64,000 nt of DNA from Brucella tritici (GCF_008932295.1 NZ_WBWA01000012.1:1-64000); one strand, 5' to 3'; shown: positions 53,382 to 64,000, counted from the first letter of the stretch. The notes: generated from the letters alone by a model not told the origin. Program-made: numbers and translations.

Positions 53382-53507
53382 GATCTGGCAATTTATATTT
53401 TCAAAATTGCCAGATCAGTAACCCTATAAATCTAGTGGATTTTTCGAATTTGACGTTTGAAACGGGATTAATATCGAACGGGTATCAAACGTCAAATTCA
53501 ATCCACT
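53382..53507. repeat. two AT-rich inverted repeats between omptin and permease genes
   Basis: GATCTGGCAATTT at 53382-53394 is perfectly inverted at 53404-53416. A longer element pairs 53446-53460 with 53485-53499 (15 bases) plus AGTGGATT/ATCCACT outer arms (53434-53441/53501-53507). They lie between the permease stop and the omptin start and may terminate the permease transcript or mark the edge of acquired DNA. Confidence 0.6.
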
Positions 53508-53513
53508 GGCAAT

Positions 53514-54551
53514 TTATTTTCCTGCTGTCTGCGGTGCCTTTTCCCAGGCATTCCAGTTCTGGATGATGCTGTCGGCATAGGCCTTGCCGACGCGATAGGC
53601 GTTGGTCGTGGCGAGCGGGAAACCGCCGGAATTTGCGGCGAGGGATTCAGCCGCCGTCTGGTCCTTGCCCTGACGGTCGAAGTTCGACGCGGTGCGCAGC
53701 AATGCGATGCGGTCAAAATCGAGTTTACCGGCTTCGGCAGCGCGCTTCAGCGCGGTCAGGGTGGCATTGTCTTCCATCTGCGAGGTGCAGTAGTCGGCCT
53801 TGCCGTCGGTCAGAAGCTTCGACCATTCGGTCATGGCTTCGCCGAGCTTCGCGCCGTGCCAGTAGGTATCGCCCGATGCCGTATCGCAGATCGTGACCTT
53901 GGGCGCGCCGGTTGCCGCTTCCTGCGTATAATGCTTGCGATATTCCTTCGCCGCGTCGCTATCGAGAAGTTCGACGTCCTTGGTCGTTGCCAGAGCGTAA
54001 TCGGCGAGCTTGCCGTTCAGTTCGAACACTTCCGTGCCTGCGGCCCATTTCGGCTTTTCGCCGGGCTTTGCAGCGCCGAGGCCGAAGAAATCCGTGGGCC
54101 AGCCTTCCGGCGCTTCACGAATGTCGATGCGGTGGTTCAGATTGGCATCGATGGAATATTTTGCCCAATGCGCCGATCCGAGCGTGCCATGTTTCGGGTC
54201 GACACCGGCGATGCCCGCGATCAGGAAATAGGTATGCGAGAGGTCAAGCTTGTCGCTCAGCGCCATGGCCGCCGTCGCGCTTGCGGCATTGGCGAAGCCC
54301 ATGGCCGTGGTCATATGGCAGAGGCCTTCGGCGGTGCAGTCGATCTCCGGATATTCGGGGCTCAGGCCCGGAAGCTTGAGCTTCTGCGTGAATTTTTCGC
54401 CTTCAAACCATGGCTTGGCTTCTTCGCCGAACATGGTGATGACCATCACCTTGGGCGCGATGGCGGAAGCTTCCTTGGCAAAGGCCGGAGCGCTTGCCAG
54501 CAGGGAAGCGGCGGAGGCAGCGAGAGTGAGTGTGCGAACAGACAGGTTCAT
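53514..54551 (-). CDS. purine nucleoside permease (NUP family)
   Basis: This 345-residue protein has a Sec signal peptide (residues about 1-25, SAPAFA-KE) and a NUP domain (PF06516) related to nucleoside phosphorylase folds, with PKVMVITMFGEEAKPWFEG, FLIAGIAGVDPKHGTLGSAH and CTSQMEDNATLTAL. The family is described from fungal purine nucleoside permease; in bacteria it is periplasmic and poorly characterised. The start at 54551 begins the signal peptide; the ribosome-binding site is weak. It is 82 bp from trmL on the same strand. Confidence 0.88.
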   Translation of the reverse strand: MNLSVRTLTLAASAASLLASAPAFAKEASAIAPKVMVITMFGEEAKPWFEGEKFTQKLKLPGLSPEYPEIDCTAEGLCHMTTAMGFANAASATAAMALSDKLDLSHTYFLIAGIAGVDPKHGTLGSAHWAKYSIDANLNHRIDIREAPEGWPTDFFGLGAAKPGEKPKWAAGTEVFELNGKLADYALATTKDVELLDSDAAKEYRKHYTQEAATGAPKVTICDTASGDTYWHGAKLGEAMTEWSKLLTDGKADYCTSQMEDNATLTALKRAAEAGKLDFDRIALLRTASNFDRQGKDQTAAESLAANSGGFPLATTNAYRVGKAYADSIIQNWNAWEKAPQTAGK

Positions 54552-54633
54552 GGACGAAGCGAGCCTTTCAGACCGGATGGGGGATGGGATGCCTTGCGAA
54601 GCCGGTCCTTTCGCAAAGCGCAATCCTGAAGTG

Positions 54634-55113
54634 TCATTCCTGCCGGAGGGAATCGACGATTTCCCTCCGCTGGCGCAGAGCTTCGCCTGCCGTCATCGCA
54701 ACCGAAACCGCAAGATTTAGCGATCTGGTGCCGGGCATCATCGGGATCAGAAGCCGTGCATCGGCGGAATCATGGACATTGTCGGGGACGCCTGACGACT
54801 CGCGCCCGAAGAGCAGGATGTCATTTTCCTGAAACTGGTAATCCGTATAGGGGATCGCTGCCTTGGTGGACAGCAACACGATGCGGCGTCCGGCCTGCAA
54901 GCGCCAGGCTTCGAAGTGACGCCAATCCGGATGACGGGTGAGGGCGGCCTGCTCCAGATAGTCCATTCCGGCGCGCTTCAGGGAGCGGTCGGAAATGTCG
55001 AAACCGGCGGGTTCGATCAGGTCGACCGCGAAGCCGAGGCATGCGGCCATACGCAGGATGGTTCCCGTATTGCCGGGGATGTCGGGCTGGTAAAGTGCGA
55101 CGCGCAGTTCCAT
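54634..55113 (-). CDS. trmL: tRNA (cytidine34-2'-O)-methyltransferase TrmL
   Basis: This 159-residue minimal SPOUT methyltransferase modifies the wobble position of Leu tRNAs. Motifs include VALYQPDIPGNTGTILRMAA near the N terminus, LLFGRESSGVP near residue 101 and IPMMPGTRSLNLAVSVAM near residues 122-139, which forms the SAM-binding knot. The length is typical. It is divergent from the ABC exporter genes. Confidence 0.94.
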   Translation of the reverse strand: MELRVALYQPDIPGNTGTILRMAACLGFAVDLIEPAGFDISDRSLKRAGMDYLEQAALTRHPDWRHFEAWRLQAGRRIVLLSTKAAIPYTDYQFQENDILLFGRESSGVPDNVHDSADARLLIPMMPGTRSLNLAVSVAMTAGEALRQRREIVDSLRQE

Positions 55114-55298
55114 ATGATGCGGGTAGCTTACAAATCCGATGGCTGCAAGCGTTCAGAGTGATTGCGCGTCTCACGTCAACATATCAGTAGGCGAGGATGG
55201 CGCACGCAAGAAAAAATTATTCTCGCATCACGAAAATATTCCTGTTTTGTTCCTGCTCCGTCTTGGAAAATTTGCAAGGTGCCCGTAAAAGGATCGCC

Positions 55299-57155
55299 AT
55301 GTTCAGATGGTTTGAAAAACGACTCGAAGCCTATCCCGAAGAACCGCCGCGCGAACCCCCGCGCGGACTGGTAGCCTTTTGCCTTTATTATACCCGCGGC
55401 GCATGGCCGTGGATCATCGGCATGGCGATCTTCACCACGCTCATCGCCGTGATAGAAGTGTCGCTCTTTGCCTTCATGGGCAATATTGTCGACTGGCTGT
55501 CGCACCAGTCGCGCGAGACATTCCTGAGCAATGAAGGCTGGCGGCTGGCGCTGATTGCGGGCGTTGTCCTGATCGGCCTGCCGGGTGTGGTGCTGATCCA
55601 TTCGCTGCTGATCCACCAGACATTGCTCGGCAATTATCCGATGCGTGTGCGCTGGCTGATGCACCGTTACCTGATCCGCCAGTCGATGGCGTTCTTTCAG
55701 GACGAGTTTGCCGGACGTATCTCGACCAAGCTGATGCAGACTGCTCTCGCCGTTCGTGAAACGGTGATGAAGCTTCTGGACGTGCTCAACTATGTCATCG
55801 TCTATTTCGCGGGCACGCTGTTCATCGCAGCGTCTGCCGATCTGGTACTGATGATCCCGTTTGCCGTCTGGCTCGTCGTCTACATCATATTGCTGCGTGT
55901 CTTCATTCCGCGTCTGCGCGTGATTTCGGAACAGCAGGCCGATGCGCGTTCGTCGATGACGGGGCGTATCGTCGACAGCTATACCAATATCGCAACCGTG
56001 AAGCTTTTCTCGCATTCAAGCCGGGAAGAATCATATGTGAAGGAAAGTCTCGATGGCTTCCTCGGCACCGTGCATCGGCAGATGCGGCTCATCACATTGT
56101 TTCATTTCACGCTCTATATGGCGAACTGCATTCTGCTGTTTGCGGTGGGCGCAATCGGCATCCAGCTCTGGATGAATGAAGCGATCACTGTCGGCGCCGT
56201 TGCCGTTGGTATCGGTCTGGTGCTGCGCCTCAACGGCATGTCGCAATGGATCATGTGGGAAATGTCGGCCCTGTTTGAAAACATCGGCACGGTGGAGGAC
56301 GGGATCACGACGATTGCGCGTTCGCATGAGGTCGTGGACGTTCCCAATGCACCGGCATTGCATGTGACCCGAGGCGAGCTCGACTTTGACAAGATCGGTT
56401 TCCATTACGGCAAGGGCAAAGGGGTTATCGAAAATCTCACGCTCACCATCCAGCCGGGCCAGAAAGTGGGCCTCGTCGGACGGTCCGGCGCGGGCAAGTC
56501 CACGCTGGTCAATCTGCTGTTGCGCTTCTACGATCTGGAGAAGGGCCGCATTCTGATCGACGGGCAGGACATTTCCAAAGTCACGCAGGATTCACTTCGC
56601 GCCAATATCGGCATGGTGACACAGGATACGTCGCTTCTGCACCGTTCGGTTCGCGAAAACATCATGTATGGGCGACCGGATGCGACAGAAGAAATGTTGC
56701 AGCAGGCGATCCGTCTGGCGCAGGCCGACCAGTTCATTCCGCTGTTGACCGACCCGAAGGGACGGCAGGGGCTGGATGCGCATGTCGGCGAACGCGGCGT
56801 CAAGCTTTCGGGCGGACAGCGCCAGCGCATTGCCATTGCGCGCGTGATGCTGAAAGATGCGCCGATCCTCATTCTGGACGAGGCCACCTCGGCGCTCGAT
56901 TCGGAAGTCGAGGCGGCCATTCAGGACAGCCTCAATACCTTGATGGAAGGCAAGACCGTGATCGCCATCGCGCACCGCCTTTCAACCATCGCGGCACTTG
57001 ATCGCCTCGTGGTTATGGACAAGGGGCGCATCGTCGAAGACGGCACGCATGAGGAACTTGTGGCGCTCGGCGGCATTTATGCAAGTCTATGGGCTCGTCA
57101 GTCGGGCGGTTTCCTTGGCTTCGATGAAAATACCGAGGATGCGCTGGTAAAATAA
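55299..57155 (+). CDS. ABC exporter half-transporter (first of pair)
   Basis: This 618-residue fused permease–ATPase has six membrane helices (residues about 35-330) and a nucleotide-binding domain with Walker A GRSGAGKSTLVNLLLRF, signature LSGGQRQRIAIARV and Walker B ILILDEATSALDS. All catalytic motifs are canonical. The start at 55299 has AAAGGA upstream and gives the usual short N terminus. The next gene encodes a similar half-transporter, so they probably form a heterodimer. The substrate is unknown. Confidence 0.92.
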   Translation: MFRWFEKRLEAYPEEPPREPPRGLVAFCLYYTRGAWPWIIGMAIFTTLIAVIEVSLFAFMGNIVDWLSHQSRETFLSNEGWRLALIAGVVLIGLPGVVLIHSLLIHQTLLGNYPMRVRWLMHRYLIRQSMAFFQDEFAGRISTKLMQTALAVRETVMKLLDVLNYVIVYFAGTLFIAASADLVLMIPFAVWLVVYIILLRVFIPRLRVISEQQADARSSMTGRIVDSYTNIATVKLFSHSSREESYVKESLDGFLGTVHRQMRLITLFHFTLYMANCILLFAVGAIGIQLWMNEAITVGAVAVGIGLVLRLNGMSQWIMWEMSALFENIGTVEDGITTIARSHEVVDVPNAPALHVTRGELDFDKIGFHYGKGKGVIENLTLTIQPGQKVGLVGRSGAGKSTLVNLLLRFYDLEKGRILIDGQDISKVTQDSLRANIGMVTQDTSLLHRSVRENIMYGRPDATEEMLQQAIRLAQADQFIPLLTDPKGRQGLDAHVGERGVKLSGGQRQRIAIARVMLKDAPILILDEATSALDSEVEAAIQDSLNTLMEGKTVIAIAHRLSTIAALDRLVVMDKGRIVEDGTHEELVALGGIYASLWARQSGGFLGFDENTEDALVK

Positions 57156-57170
57156 GGACAGAAGCCATTG

Positions 57171-59036
<1,866 letters not shown>

Positions 59037-59287
59037 AAGCTTTCCGCTGTCTGTAATGCGTTATCGCTTTGCTATGCATTCCCTGAATTCAGCAAGCAAA
59101 TCCGCCTGCGACATCGTGCCGTCATAAGGGCTTGGTGTCTGGACAAGCGATTTTTACACGCATAAACCGGATAGTGAAATGGAGGGAATTTCGTCCTGTG
59201 AGCACTTGCGGGACTACTTTTGCGCAAGTGCAAAAGAGGACGAGGGGAGAGTTCAATTGAACATGCAGGTTGAAAAGGAATTGGCAC

Positions 59288-59851
59288 GTGAGCGCACACG
59301 ACACGGCTGAGCCGACACGGCGTGATTTTTTGTATATTGCGACGGGAATGGCCGGTGTCGTCGGAGTTGGCGGACTGGCCTGGCCGTTTATCGACCAGAT
59401 GCGTCCGGACGCTTCGACACTCGCGGCTGCGTCCATCGAGGTTGATGTTTCGTCCCTGACGGAAGGAGCATCATTAACTGTTAAATGGCGTGGTAAGCCG
59501 GTTTTCATCCGTAACCGCTCCGCCAAGGAAGTCGAGGATGCCAAGACAACCGCTCTTGGTGATCTCAAGGATCCGATCGCGCGTAATGCCAATCTTGCTT
59601 CGGACGCGCAGGCGACCGATCTCGCCCGCTCGGCAGGCGAAGGCAAGGAAAACTGGCTGGTGATGATCGGCGTATGTACCCATCTGGGTTGCGTGCCGCT
59701 CGGTGAATCCGGTTCTTTCGGTGGCTGGTTCTGCCCATGCCATGGTTCGACCTATGACACTGCCGGTCGTATCCGCAGCGGTCCGGCGCCGGAAAACATG
59801 CACATCCCGCAATATGCGTTCACTTCCGATACGGTCATCAGGATCGGCTAA
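59288..59851 (+). CDS. petA: ubiquinol–cytochrome c reductase Rieske subunit
   Basis: This 187-residue iron–sulfur subunit of the bc1 complex carries electrons from ubiquinol to cytochrome c1. A twin-arginine signal-anchor (PTRRDFLYIATGMAGVVG) lies at the N terminus. The [2Fe-2S] ligands are in CTHLGCVPLG and CPCHGSTYD. The start is GTG at 59288, with AAGG upstream and the usual short leader before the RR motif; a TTG 18 bp earlier is less likely. It is the first gene of petABC. Confidence 0.96.
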   Translation: MSAHDTAEPTRRDFLYIATGMAGVVGVGGLAWPFIDQMRPDASTLAAASIEVDVSSLTEGASLTVKWRGKPVFIRNRSAKEVEDAKTTALGDLKDPIARNANLASDAQATDLARSAGEGKENWLVMIGVCTHLGCVPLGESGSFGGWFCPCHGSTYDTAGRIRSGPAPENMHIPQYAFTSDTVIRIG

Positions 59852-59872
59852 CAGGTCTTGGGGAGAGATGAA

Positions 59873-61156
59873 ATGAGTGGTGGACACTCCACATACACGC
59901 CGAAGACCGGCATCGAAAAATGGGTGGACGAACGGCTTCCCTTGCCGCGCCTCGTCTATGATTCTTTCGTGGCCTATCCGACGCCGCGTAACCTGAACTA
60001 CATGTACACCTTCGGTGGCATTCTGAGCTTCATGCTCATTTCGCAGATTCTGACCGGCGTTGTGCTGGCCATGCATTATGCTGCGGATACGGGCATTGCG
60101 TTCAATTCCGTTGAAAAGATCATGCGTGACGTCAACTCCGGTTGGCTGCTGCGCTACATGCACTCCAACGGTGCATCCTTCTTCTTCATCGCCGTCTATC
60201 TCCATATTGCCCGCGGCCTTTATTACGGTTCCTACAAGGCACCGCGCGAGCTTCTGTGGATACTGGGCGTGGTGATCTTCCTTCTCATGATGGCAACCGC
60301 CTTCATGGGCTACGTGCTGCCATGGGGCCAGATGTCCTTCTGGGGTGCAACGGTTATCACCGGCTTCTTCACGGCGTTCCCGATCATCGGCGAGCCGATC
60401 CAGCAATTGCTGCTCGGTGGTTTTGCGGTCGACAATCCAACGCTCAATCGCTTCTTCTCGCTGCATTACCTGCTGCCGTTCATGATTGCGGGTGTCGTTA
60501 TCCTGCACGTCTGGGCGCTGCATGTGACGGGTCAGACCAATCCTACCGGCATTGAAGTCAAGTCCAAGACCGATACGCTGCCGTTCACGCCTTATGCGAC
60601 CATCAAGGACGCTTTCGGCGCGCTCGTCTTCTTCGTGTTCTTCGCCTATTTTGTCTTCTACCTGCCGAACTTCCTCGGTCATCCGGATAACTATATCCCG
60701 GCAGATTCGCTGAAGACGCCTGCTCACATCGTTCCTGAATGGTACTTCCTGCCGTTCTACGCGATGCTGCGCGCCATCACCTTCAACATCGGCCCGATCG
60801 ATTCGAAGCTCGGCGGCGTTCTGACCATGTTCGGTTCGATCGCGATCCTCTTCGTCGTGCCGTGGCTCGATACATCGAAGGTTCGTTCGGCTGTCTATCG
60901 TCCATGGTTCAAGCTGTTCTTCTGGCTGTTCGTGATCAACGCCATCTTCCTCGGCTGGCTCGGTTCGCGTCCTGCGGAAGGCTCCTACGTCTTCATGGCG
61001 CAGCTGGGTACGCTCTACTACTTCGCATTCTTCATCATCATCATGCCGGTCATTGGCCTGATCGAAACGCCGAAGCGTTTGCCGAACTCGATCACCGAGG
61101 CGGTTCTGGAGAAGAGCGGCAAGGCCGAGATTACCCCAGTGGAAATCAAGGGCTGA
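59873..61156 (+). CDS. petB: cytochrome b of the bc1 complex
   Basis: This 427-residue integral membrane subunit has eight predicted helices. The heme-binding histidines lie in helices B and D ([20 protein letters not shown] contains one pair), and the quinol-oxidation motif PEWY is in [15 protein letters not shown] near residue 288. The start is the ATG at 59873, with GGGGAGAG upstream, rather than the upstream TTG. It follows petA by 21 bp. Confidence 0.97.
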   Translation: MSGGHSTYTPKTGIEKWVDERLPLPRLVYDSFVAYPTPRNLNYMYTFGGILSFMLISQILTGVVLAMHYAADTGIAFNSVEKIMRDVNSGWLLRYMHSNGASFFFIAVYLHIARGLYYGSYKAPRELLWILGVVIFLLMMATAFMGYVLPWGQMSFWGATVITGFFTAFPIIGEPIQQLLLGGFAVDNPTLNRFFSLHYLLPFMIAGVVILHVWALHVTGQTNPTGIEVKSKTDTLPFTPYATIKDAFGALVFFVFFAYFVFYLPNFLGHPDNYIPADSLKTPAHIVPEWYFLPFYAMLRAITFNIGPIDSKLGGVLTMFGSIAILFVVPWLDTSKVRSAVYRPWFKLFFWLFVINAIFLGWLGSRPAEGSYVFMAQLGTLYYFAFFIIIMPVIGLIETPKRLPNSITEAVLEKSGKAEITPVEIKG

Positions 61157-61184
61157 ACCAGCGAGAGAGATGAAGGACGTAACA

Positions 61185-62066
61185 ATGAAAAACATCCTCA
61201 AGAATTTCGCTGCCTTCGGTATTGCTCCGCTGGTTGCGCTTGGTATCGCCCTGGCTACGATGGGTGGTGCCTCGGCTGAGGAAGGCGGGAATGCTGCGGA
61301 GCCCGAGCATTTTCCGATCCACCATCCCAAGCAGGAAAAGTGGAGCTTTTCCGGCCCGTTCGGAACCTATGACAAGGGCCAGCTTCAGCGCGGCCTGAAG
61401 GTCTACAAGGAAGTCTGCTCGGCTTGTCACTCGATGAATCTGGTGGCTTTCCGTACGCTGGAAGGTCTTGGTTATTCGCCCGAACAGGTCAAGGCGCTTG
61501 CCGCTGAATATGAAGTGCAGGACGGGCCGAACGCGGATGGCGAAATGTTCACCCGCAAGGCGCTTCCGACCGATCACTTCCCGTCGCCATATCCGAACGC
61601 GGCTGCTGCTGCGGCGGCAAACAATGGTGCGGCTCCGCCGGACTTTTCGCTGATCGCCAAGGCACGCGCAGTGGAGCGTGGGTTCCCGCAGTTCATCTTT
61701 GATATATTCACGCAATATGCCGAAGGTGGCCCGGATTATATCCATTCTCTGTTGACCGGCTTCGATGAGCAGCCGCCTGCAGGCATGCAGATCGCTGAAG
61801 GTACGCATTACAATCCGTACTTCATTTCGGCAAAGGCGCTCGCTATGGCGAAGCCGCTGAGCGACGACCAGGTCACCTATGACGATGGTTCGCCGCAGAC
61901 GGTCGATCAGTACGCACGCGACGTTTCGGCATTCCTTATGTGGGCAGCAGAGCCGCATCTGGAAGATCGCAAGCGGACCGGTTTCCGGGTCATCATATTC
62001 CTGATCCTTTTTGCTGGTCTGGTTTATGTTGCCAAGCGTTCGATCTGGTCGGATGTCAAGCACTGA
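61185..62066 (+). CDS. petC: cytochrome c1 of the bc1 complex
   Basis: This 293-residue subunit has a cleavable signal (residues about 1-31), the covalent heme motif CSACHSMN and a C-terminal membrane anchor (VIIFLILFAGLVYVAKRSIW). It passes electrons from the Rieske centre to soluble or membrane cytochrome c. The start at 61185 has AAGGA seven bases upstream; an ATG five codons earlier is weaker. It is the last gene of petABC and is followed by a terminator. Confidence 0.96.
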   Translation: MKNILKNFAAFGIAPLVALGIALATMGGASAEEGGNAAEPEHFPIHHPKQEKWSFSGPFGTYDKGQLQRGLKVYKEVCSACHSMNLVAFRTLEGLGYSPEQVKALAAEYEVQDGPNADGEMFTRKALPTDHFPSPYPNAAAAAAANNGAAPPDFSLIAKARAVERGFPQFIFDIFTQYAEGGPDYIHSLLTGFDEQPPAGMQIAEGTHYNPYFISAKALAMAKPLSDDQVTYDDGSPQTVDQYARDVSAFLMWAAEPHLEDRKRTGFRVIIFLILFAGLVYVAKRSIWSDVKH

Positions 62067-62090
62067 CAATGGATCAACCTGAATTAAAAG

Positions 62091-62117
62091 ATGGGCGCCG
62101 TGAGCGCCCATTTTTTT
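62091..62117 (+). terminator. intrinsic terminator of petABC
   Basis: An eight-base-pair stem (62091-62098 with 62104-62111) with a five-base loop and a seven-T tract, 24 bp after the petC stop. Confidence 0.92.
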
Positions 62118-62304
62118 GTGCTGTAGCTGGAAGGTCGGCTGTGCCACAAATAAGCCATGAAAAAGACCGTGCGTCGCCGTAATGTTCTTGGCAGAAATGG
62201 GCGGTTTCTTTTGCAATTTGACCGTTTGAGGGTGTAAAGGTCCTTGGCCCCAACTTTGCCTTGATTAACTTGACCGGCCTGCAGGCCGCCTGAAAGGATG
62301 GAAA

Positions 62305-62850
62305 ATGGAATCCGGATTTAAAGCCAGCTTGAAGGATGCGATCCGCACCATTCCGGACTATCCGAAGCCGGGCGTCCAGTTCCGTGACGTGACCACGCTT
62401 ATGGGCGATGCACAGGCATTTCGCCGCTCCGTCGACGAGCTGGTCTATCCCTATGCAGGCAATAAGGTCGACAAGGTCGCCGGTATTGAGGCACGTGGCT
62501 TCATTCTCGGCGGTGCAATTGCGCACCAGCTTTCGGCTGGTTTCGTGCCGATCCGCAAGAAGGGCAAGCTGCCGCGCGATACAGTGCGCATTGCCTATAG
62601 CCTTGAATATGGCATCGATGAAATGGAAATGCACCGCGATGCGATTGAAAAGGGCGAGCGGATCATTCTGGTGGACGATCTAATCGCTACGGGCGGAACG
62701 GCGGAAGCGGCTGCAAAGCTTCTGCTTCAAATGGGTGCGGACATTGTGGCAGCCTGCTTCATCATTGACCTGCCCGATCTGGGTGGTCGCAAGAAGCTTG
62801 AAGCTCTCGGCGTACCGGTCCGCACGCTCGTCGCCTTTGAAGGCGACTGA
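62305..62850 (+). CDS. apt: adenine phosphoribosyltransferase
   Basis: This 181-residue purine-salvage enzyme makes AMP from adenine and PRPP. The PRPP-binding motif [16 protein letters not shown] near residues 117-132 and the substrate hood [20 protein letters not shown] near 60-80 are intact. The start ATG has a GAAAGGA ribosome-binding site. It is a single-gene unit with its own terminator; the roughly 190 bp before it show no strong feature beyond a promoter. Confidence 0.96.
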   Translation: MESGFKASLKDAIRTIPDYPKPGVQFRDVTTLMGDAQAFRRSVDELVYPYAGNKVDKVAGIEARGFILGGAIAHQLSAGFVPIRKKGKLPRDTVRIAYSLEYGIDEMEMHRDAIEKGERIILVDDLIATGGTAEAAAKLLLQMGADIVAACFIIDLPDLGGRKKLEALGVPVRTLVAFEGD

Positions 62851-62870
62851 GAAACGTTGCATTTAAACAG

Positions 62871-62901
62871 AAAAGCCCGGACATCGCTCCGGGCTTTTTT
62901 G
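62871..62901 (+). terminator. intrinsic terminator of apt
   Basis: A ten-base-pair stem (62871-62880 with 62889-62898) with a short loop and a T-tract, reaching to the stop codon of the convergent MaoC gene. Confidence 0.92.
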
Positions 62902-62903
62902 TT

Positions 62904-63386
62904 TCAGGCATTGGCCTTGGGCGGCAGCTTCACCATCGCTGCATTGTCGAAGGACAGCACCTCTTCACCATTCTGGTTATGGGCGCTTGTCGTCATGGTC
63001 AGCATGGACCAGCCAGACCGGGAAGCGAGCGGCCTGATGGCATGGACCACGCGCCTGTAGGTGATCGTATCCCCGGCATAAACGGGCTTCGGCCATTTAA
63101 GGTTTTCAAAGCCGGGCGAAGGGCCAAATGTCGGCGGCGTCTCGCCGCGTTTCAAAGCTTCCTTCGTCGCCTTGACGATGGAAGCGACATTGAGCTTCAT
63201 GAACACCGCTGTCGTGTGCCAGCCGGAGGCGCACAGCCCGCCGAAAATGCTCTTCTTTGCCGCTTCACTATCCAGGTGGAACGGTTGCGGATCGTATTTT
63301 CTGGCGAAATCGATGATTTCCTCGGCAGTAAACGTATAGCTGCCGATGACGAGATTCTGTCCGAGATTTTCTTCCAGGAAACTCAT
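62904..63386 (-). CDS. MaoC-family hydratase/dehydratase (second of pair)
   Basis: This 160-residue hotdog-fold protein has the hydratase-2 motif YDPQPFHLDSEAAKKSIFGG, then LCASGWHTTAVFMKL, carrying the catalytic Asp/His. It probably hydrates or dehydrates an acyl-CoA or acyl-ACP. The ATG at 63386 has GGGAGGAG upstream and overlaps the stop of the preceding MaoC gene by four bases, so the two are translationally coupled and may form a heteromer. Confidence 0.9.
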   Translation of the reverse strand: MSFLEENLGQNLVIGSYTFTAEEIIDFARKYDPQPFHLDSEAAKKSIFGGLCASGWHTTAVFMKLNVASIVKATKEALKRGETPPTFGPSPGFENLKWPKPVYAGDTITYRRVVHAIRPLASRSGWSMLTMTTSAHNQNGEEVLSFDNAAMVKLPPKANA

Positions 63387-63868
63387 GACGCTCCTCCCGC
63401 TGCCGTATCGTAATCGCGGCGCAGCATCATGCATGGATGCTGCATTTCGCACACGCTTTCGCCGCGCTGATTGAACAGCTCATGGTGGAACGTTACCAGC
63501 CCGATAGCCGGGCGCGATTTGGAAATGCGCTTGTCCTTGATGGTCGTCACGCCGTTGAGCGTATCGCCCGCAAGCACGGGACGTTTCCAGCGCGTGAATT
63601 CGACGCCGGGGCCGCCCTGCGAGGTCGAGTTGGTGAGATAGGCGTCGCAGACCATGCGCATGATGAGGGCGGCTGTCTGCCAGCCTGAGGCGGCAAGACC
63701 GCCAAGCACGCTGGCTTTGCCTGCTTCCTCATCAAGGTGGAAGGGCTGCGGATCGAACGCGCTGGCGAATTCGATGATTTCTTCCTTGTTGATCGTACGA
63801 GGACCGAAGGGAAGGGCCATTCCCGGTTCCATATCCTCATAAGCATATTTCGGCAGAGGCTTGCTCAC
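63383..63868 (-). CDS. MaoC-family hydratase/dehydratase (first of pair)
   Basis: This 161-residue protein is homologous to its downstream partner. The hotdog motif reads FDPQPFHLDEEAGKASVLGG, then LAASGWQTAALIMRM. A GTG start at 63868 is chosen because GGGAGGAG lies about nine bases upstream; an ATG eight codons earlier would place that site inside the gene. The two copies differ clearly in sequence, so this is an old duplication. It is downstream of ychF, separated by a terminator. Confidence 0.88.
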   Translation of the reverse strand: MSKPLPKYAYEDMEPGMALPFGPRTINKEEIIEFASAFDPQPFHLDEEAGKASVLGGLAASGWQTAALIMRMVCDAYLTNSTSQGGPGVEFTRWKRPVLAGDTLNGVTTIKDKRISKSRPAIGLVTFHHELFNQRGESVCEMQHPCMMLRRDYDTAAGGAS

Positions 63869-63892
63869 CCTCAATCTCCTCCCTGTAGACAT

Positions 63893-63923
63893 AAAGAAAA
63901 GGCCGCCGGTTTTCGGCGGCCTG
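63893..63923 (-). terminator. intrinsic terminator of ychF
   Basis: Read on the minus strand, a GC-rich nine-base-pair stem around an AAAA-containing loop is followed by TTTTCTTT. It separates ychF from the MaoC pair. Confidence 0.85.
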
Positions 63924-63929
63924 ATCGTA

Positions 63930-64000
63930 TCAGGTATTGAAGCGGAACAGCATCACATCGCCGTCATGGACGATGTATTCCTTGCCTTCGTCCCTTGCCT
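63930..64000 (-). CDS. ychF: YchF redox-regulated ATPase, C-terminal fragment
   Basis: The minus-strand frame entering from the right edge reads ARDEGKEYIVHDGDVMLFRF, then NT and a TGA stop at 63930-63932. This is the conserved C-terminal TGS-domain end of the Obg-like GTPase/ATPase YchF (family ending DGDVMxFRFN). Only 22 codons are inside the window. The position beside MaoC genes is common in related genomes. Confidence 0.85.
   Translation of the reverse strand, partial: ARDEGKEYIVHDGDVMLFRFNT

Noticed and set aside
59474-61330. 618-residue minus-strand frame opposite petA and petB
   Set aside because: It crosses two well-conserved bc1 genes in antisense and is charged, low-complexity shadow sequence.

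Overview
The window is ordinary chromosomal DNA of an alphaproteobacterium of the order Hyphomicrobiales (Rhizobiales), most likely a Brucella/Ochrobactrum-type Brucellaceae. The evidence is a recognisable ctrA–chpT–eipA (DUF1134) neighbourhood, SciP, a fused trpE(G) behind a trpL leader ending in Trp-Trp-Trp-Ala-Arg, choXWV, a NolR-like ArsR regulator and many dispersed rhizobial-type palindromes. No rRNA, tRNA, CRISPR array, phage or plasmid gene was seen.

Layout. (1) 1-127 is the 3' end of a group II intron: the last codons of its reverse transcriptase/maturase, then domains V and VI. It abuts the stop codon of a VOC-family gene. (2) 0.7-8 kb is a cell-cycle/envelope block: an AbrB-family membrane protein, a FliJ-like protein, the master regulator ctrA behind a GANTC-rich promoter, a CheY-like receiver, the phosphotransferase chpT, periplasmic eipA, a membrane-anchored coiled-coil protein, a small acetyltransferase and the CtrA inhibitor sciP. 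(3) 8-11.5 kb: mnmA, a TrmH-type RNA methyltransferase, a NolR-like repressor and a HugZ-family protein. (4) 11.9-17.3 kb: the dipeptide ABC importer dppABCDF with stacked hairpins between dppA and dppB. (5) 17.7-20.8 kb: the choline importer choXWV on the minus strand. (6) 21.3-27.8 kb: DUF2333, Rsm22, LysR, DMT, MFS, MarR and Lrp genes. (7) 28-34 kb: amino-acid biosynthesis with leader-type control (trpL–trpE(G), a putative Leu-rich leader–leuA), a CDF metal transporter and a lipoprotein. (8) 34.5-38.8 kb: a phosphoesterase, a Nudix hydrolase, an OmpW porin, a glutathionyl-hydroquinone reductase and a GNAT. (9) 38.9-48.6 kb: a MoxR / DUF58 / BatA-DUF4159 / membrane-protein operon divergent from DUF1285–Nudix–CCA transferase. 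(10) 48.8-64 kb: an LpxO-like hydroxylase, a TopAI(YjhX)–GNAT pair behind a structured leader, hemF, an AT-rich omptin protease, a nucleoside permease, trmL, two ABC half-exporters, the bc1 complex petABC, apt, two overlapping MaoC hydratase genes and the 3' end of ychF.

How it works together. The first 8 kb holds several layers of one circuit: ChpT passes phosphate to CtrA, SciP restrains CtrA, and the DNA shows likely methylation-control and CtrA sites upstream of ctrA and sciP. Several biosynthetic and transport operons carry RNA-level control, with leader peptides, attenuators or intercistronic hairpins. The most unusual locus is 49.8-50.7 kb: an 8-residue leader ORF with a good ribosome-binding site, a foldable three-way-junction leader, a topoisomerase-I-inhibitor-type toxin homologue and a GNAT partner. 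All functions are read from sequence motifs and family memory; no database search was run.
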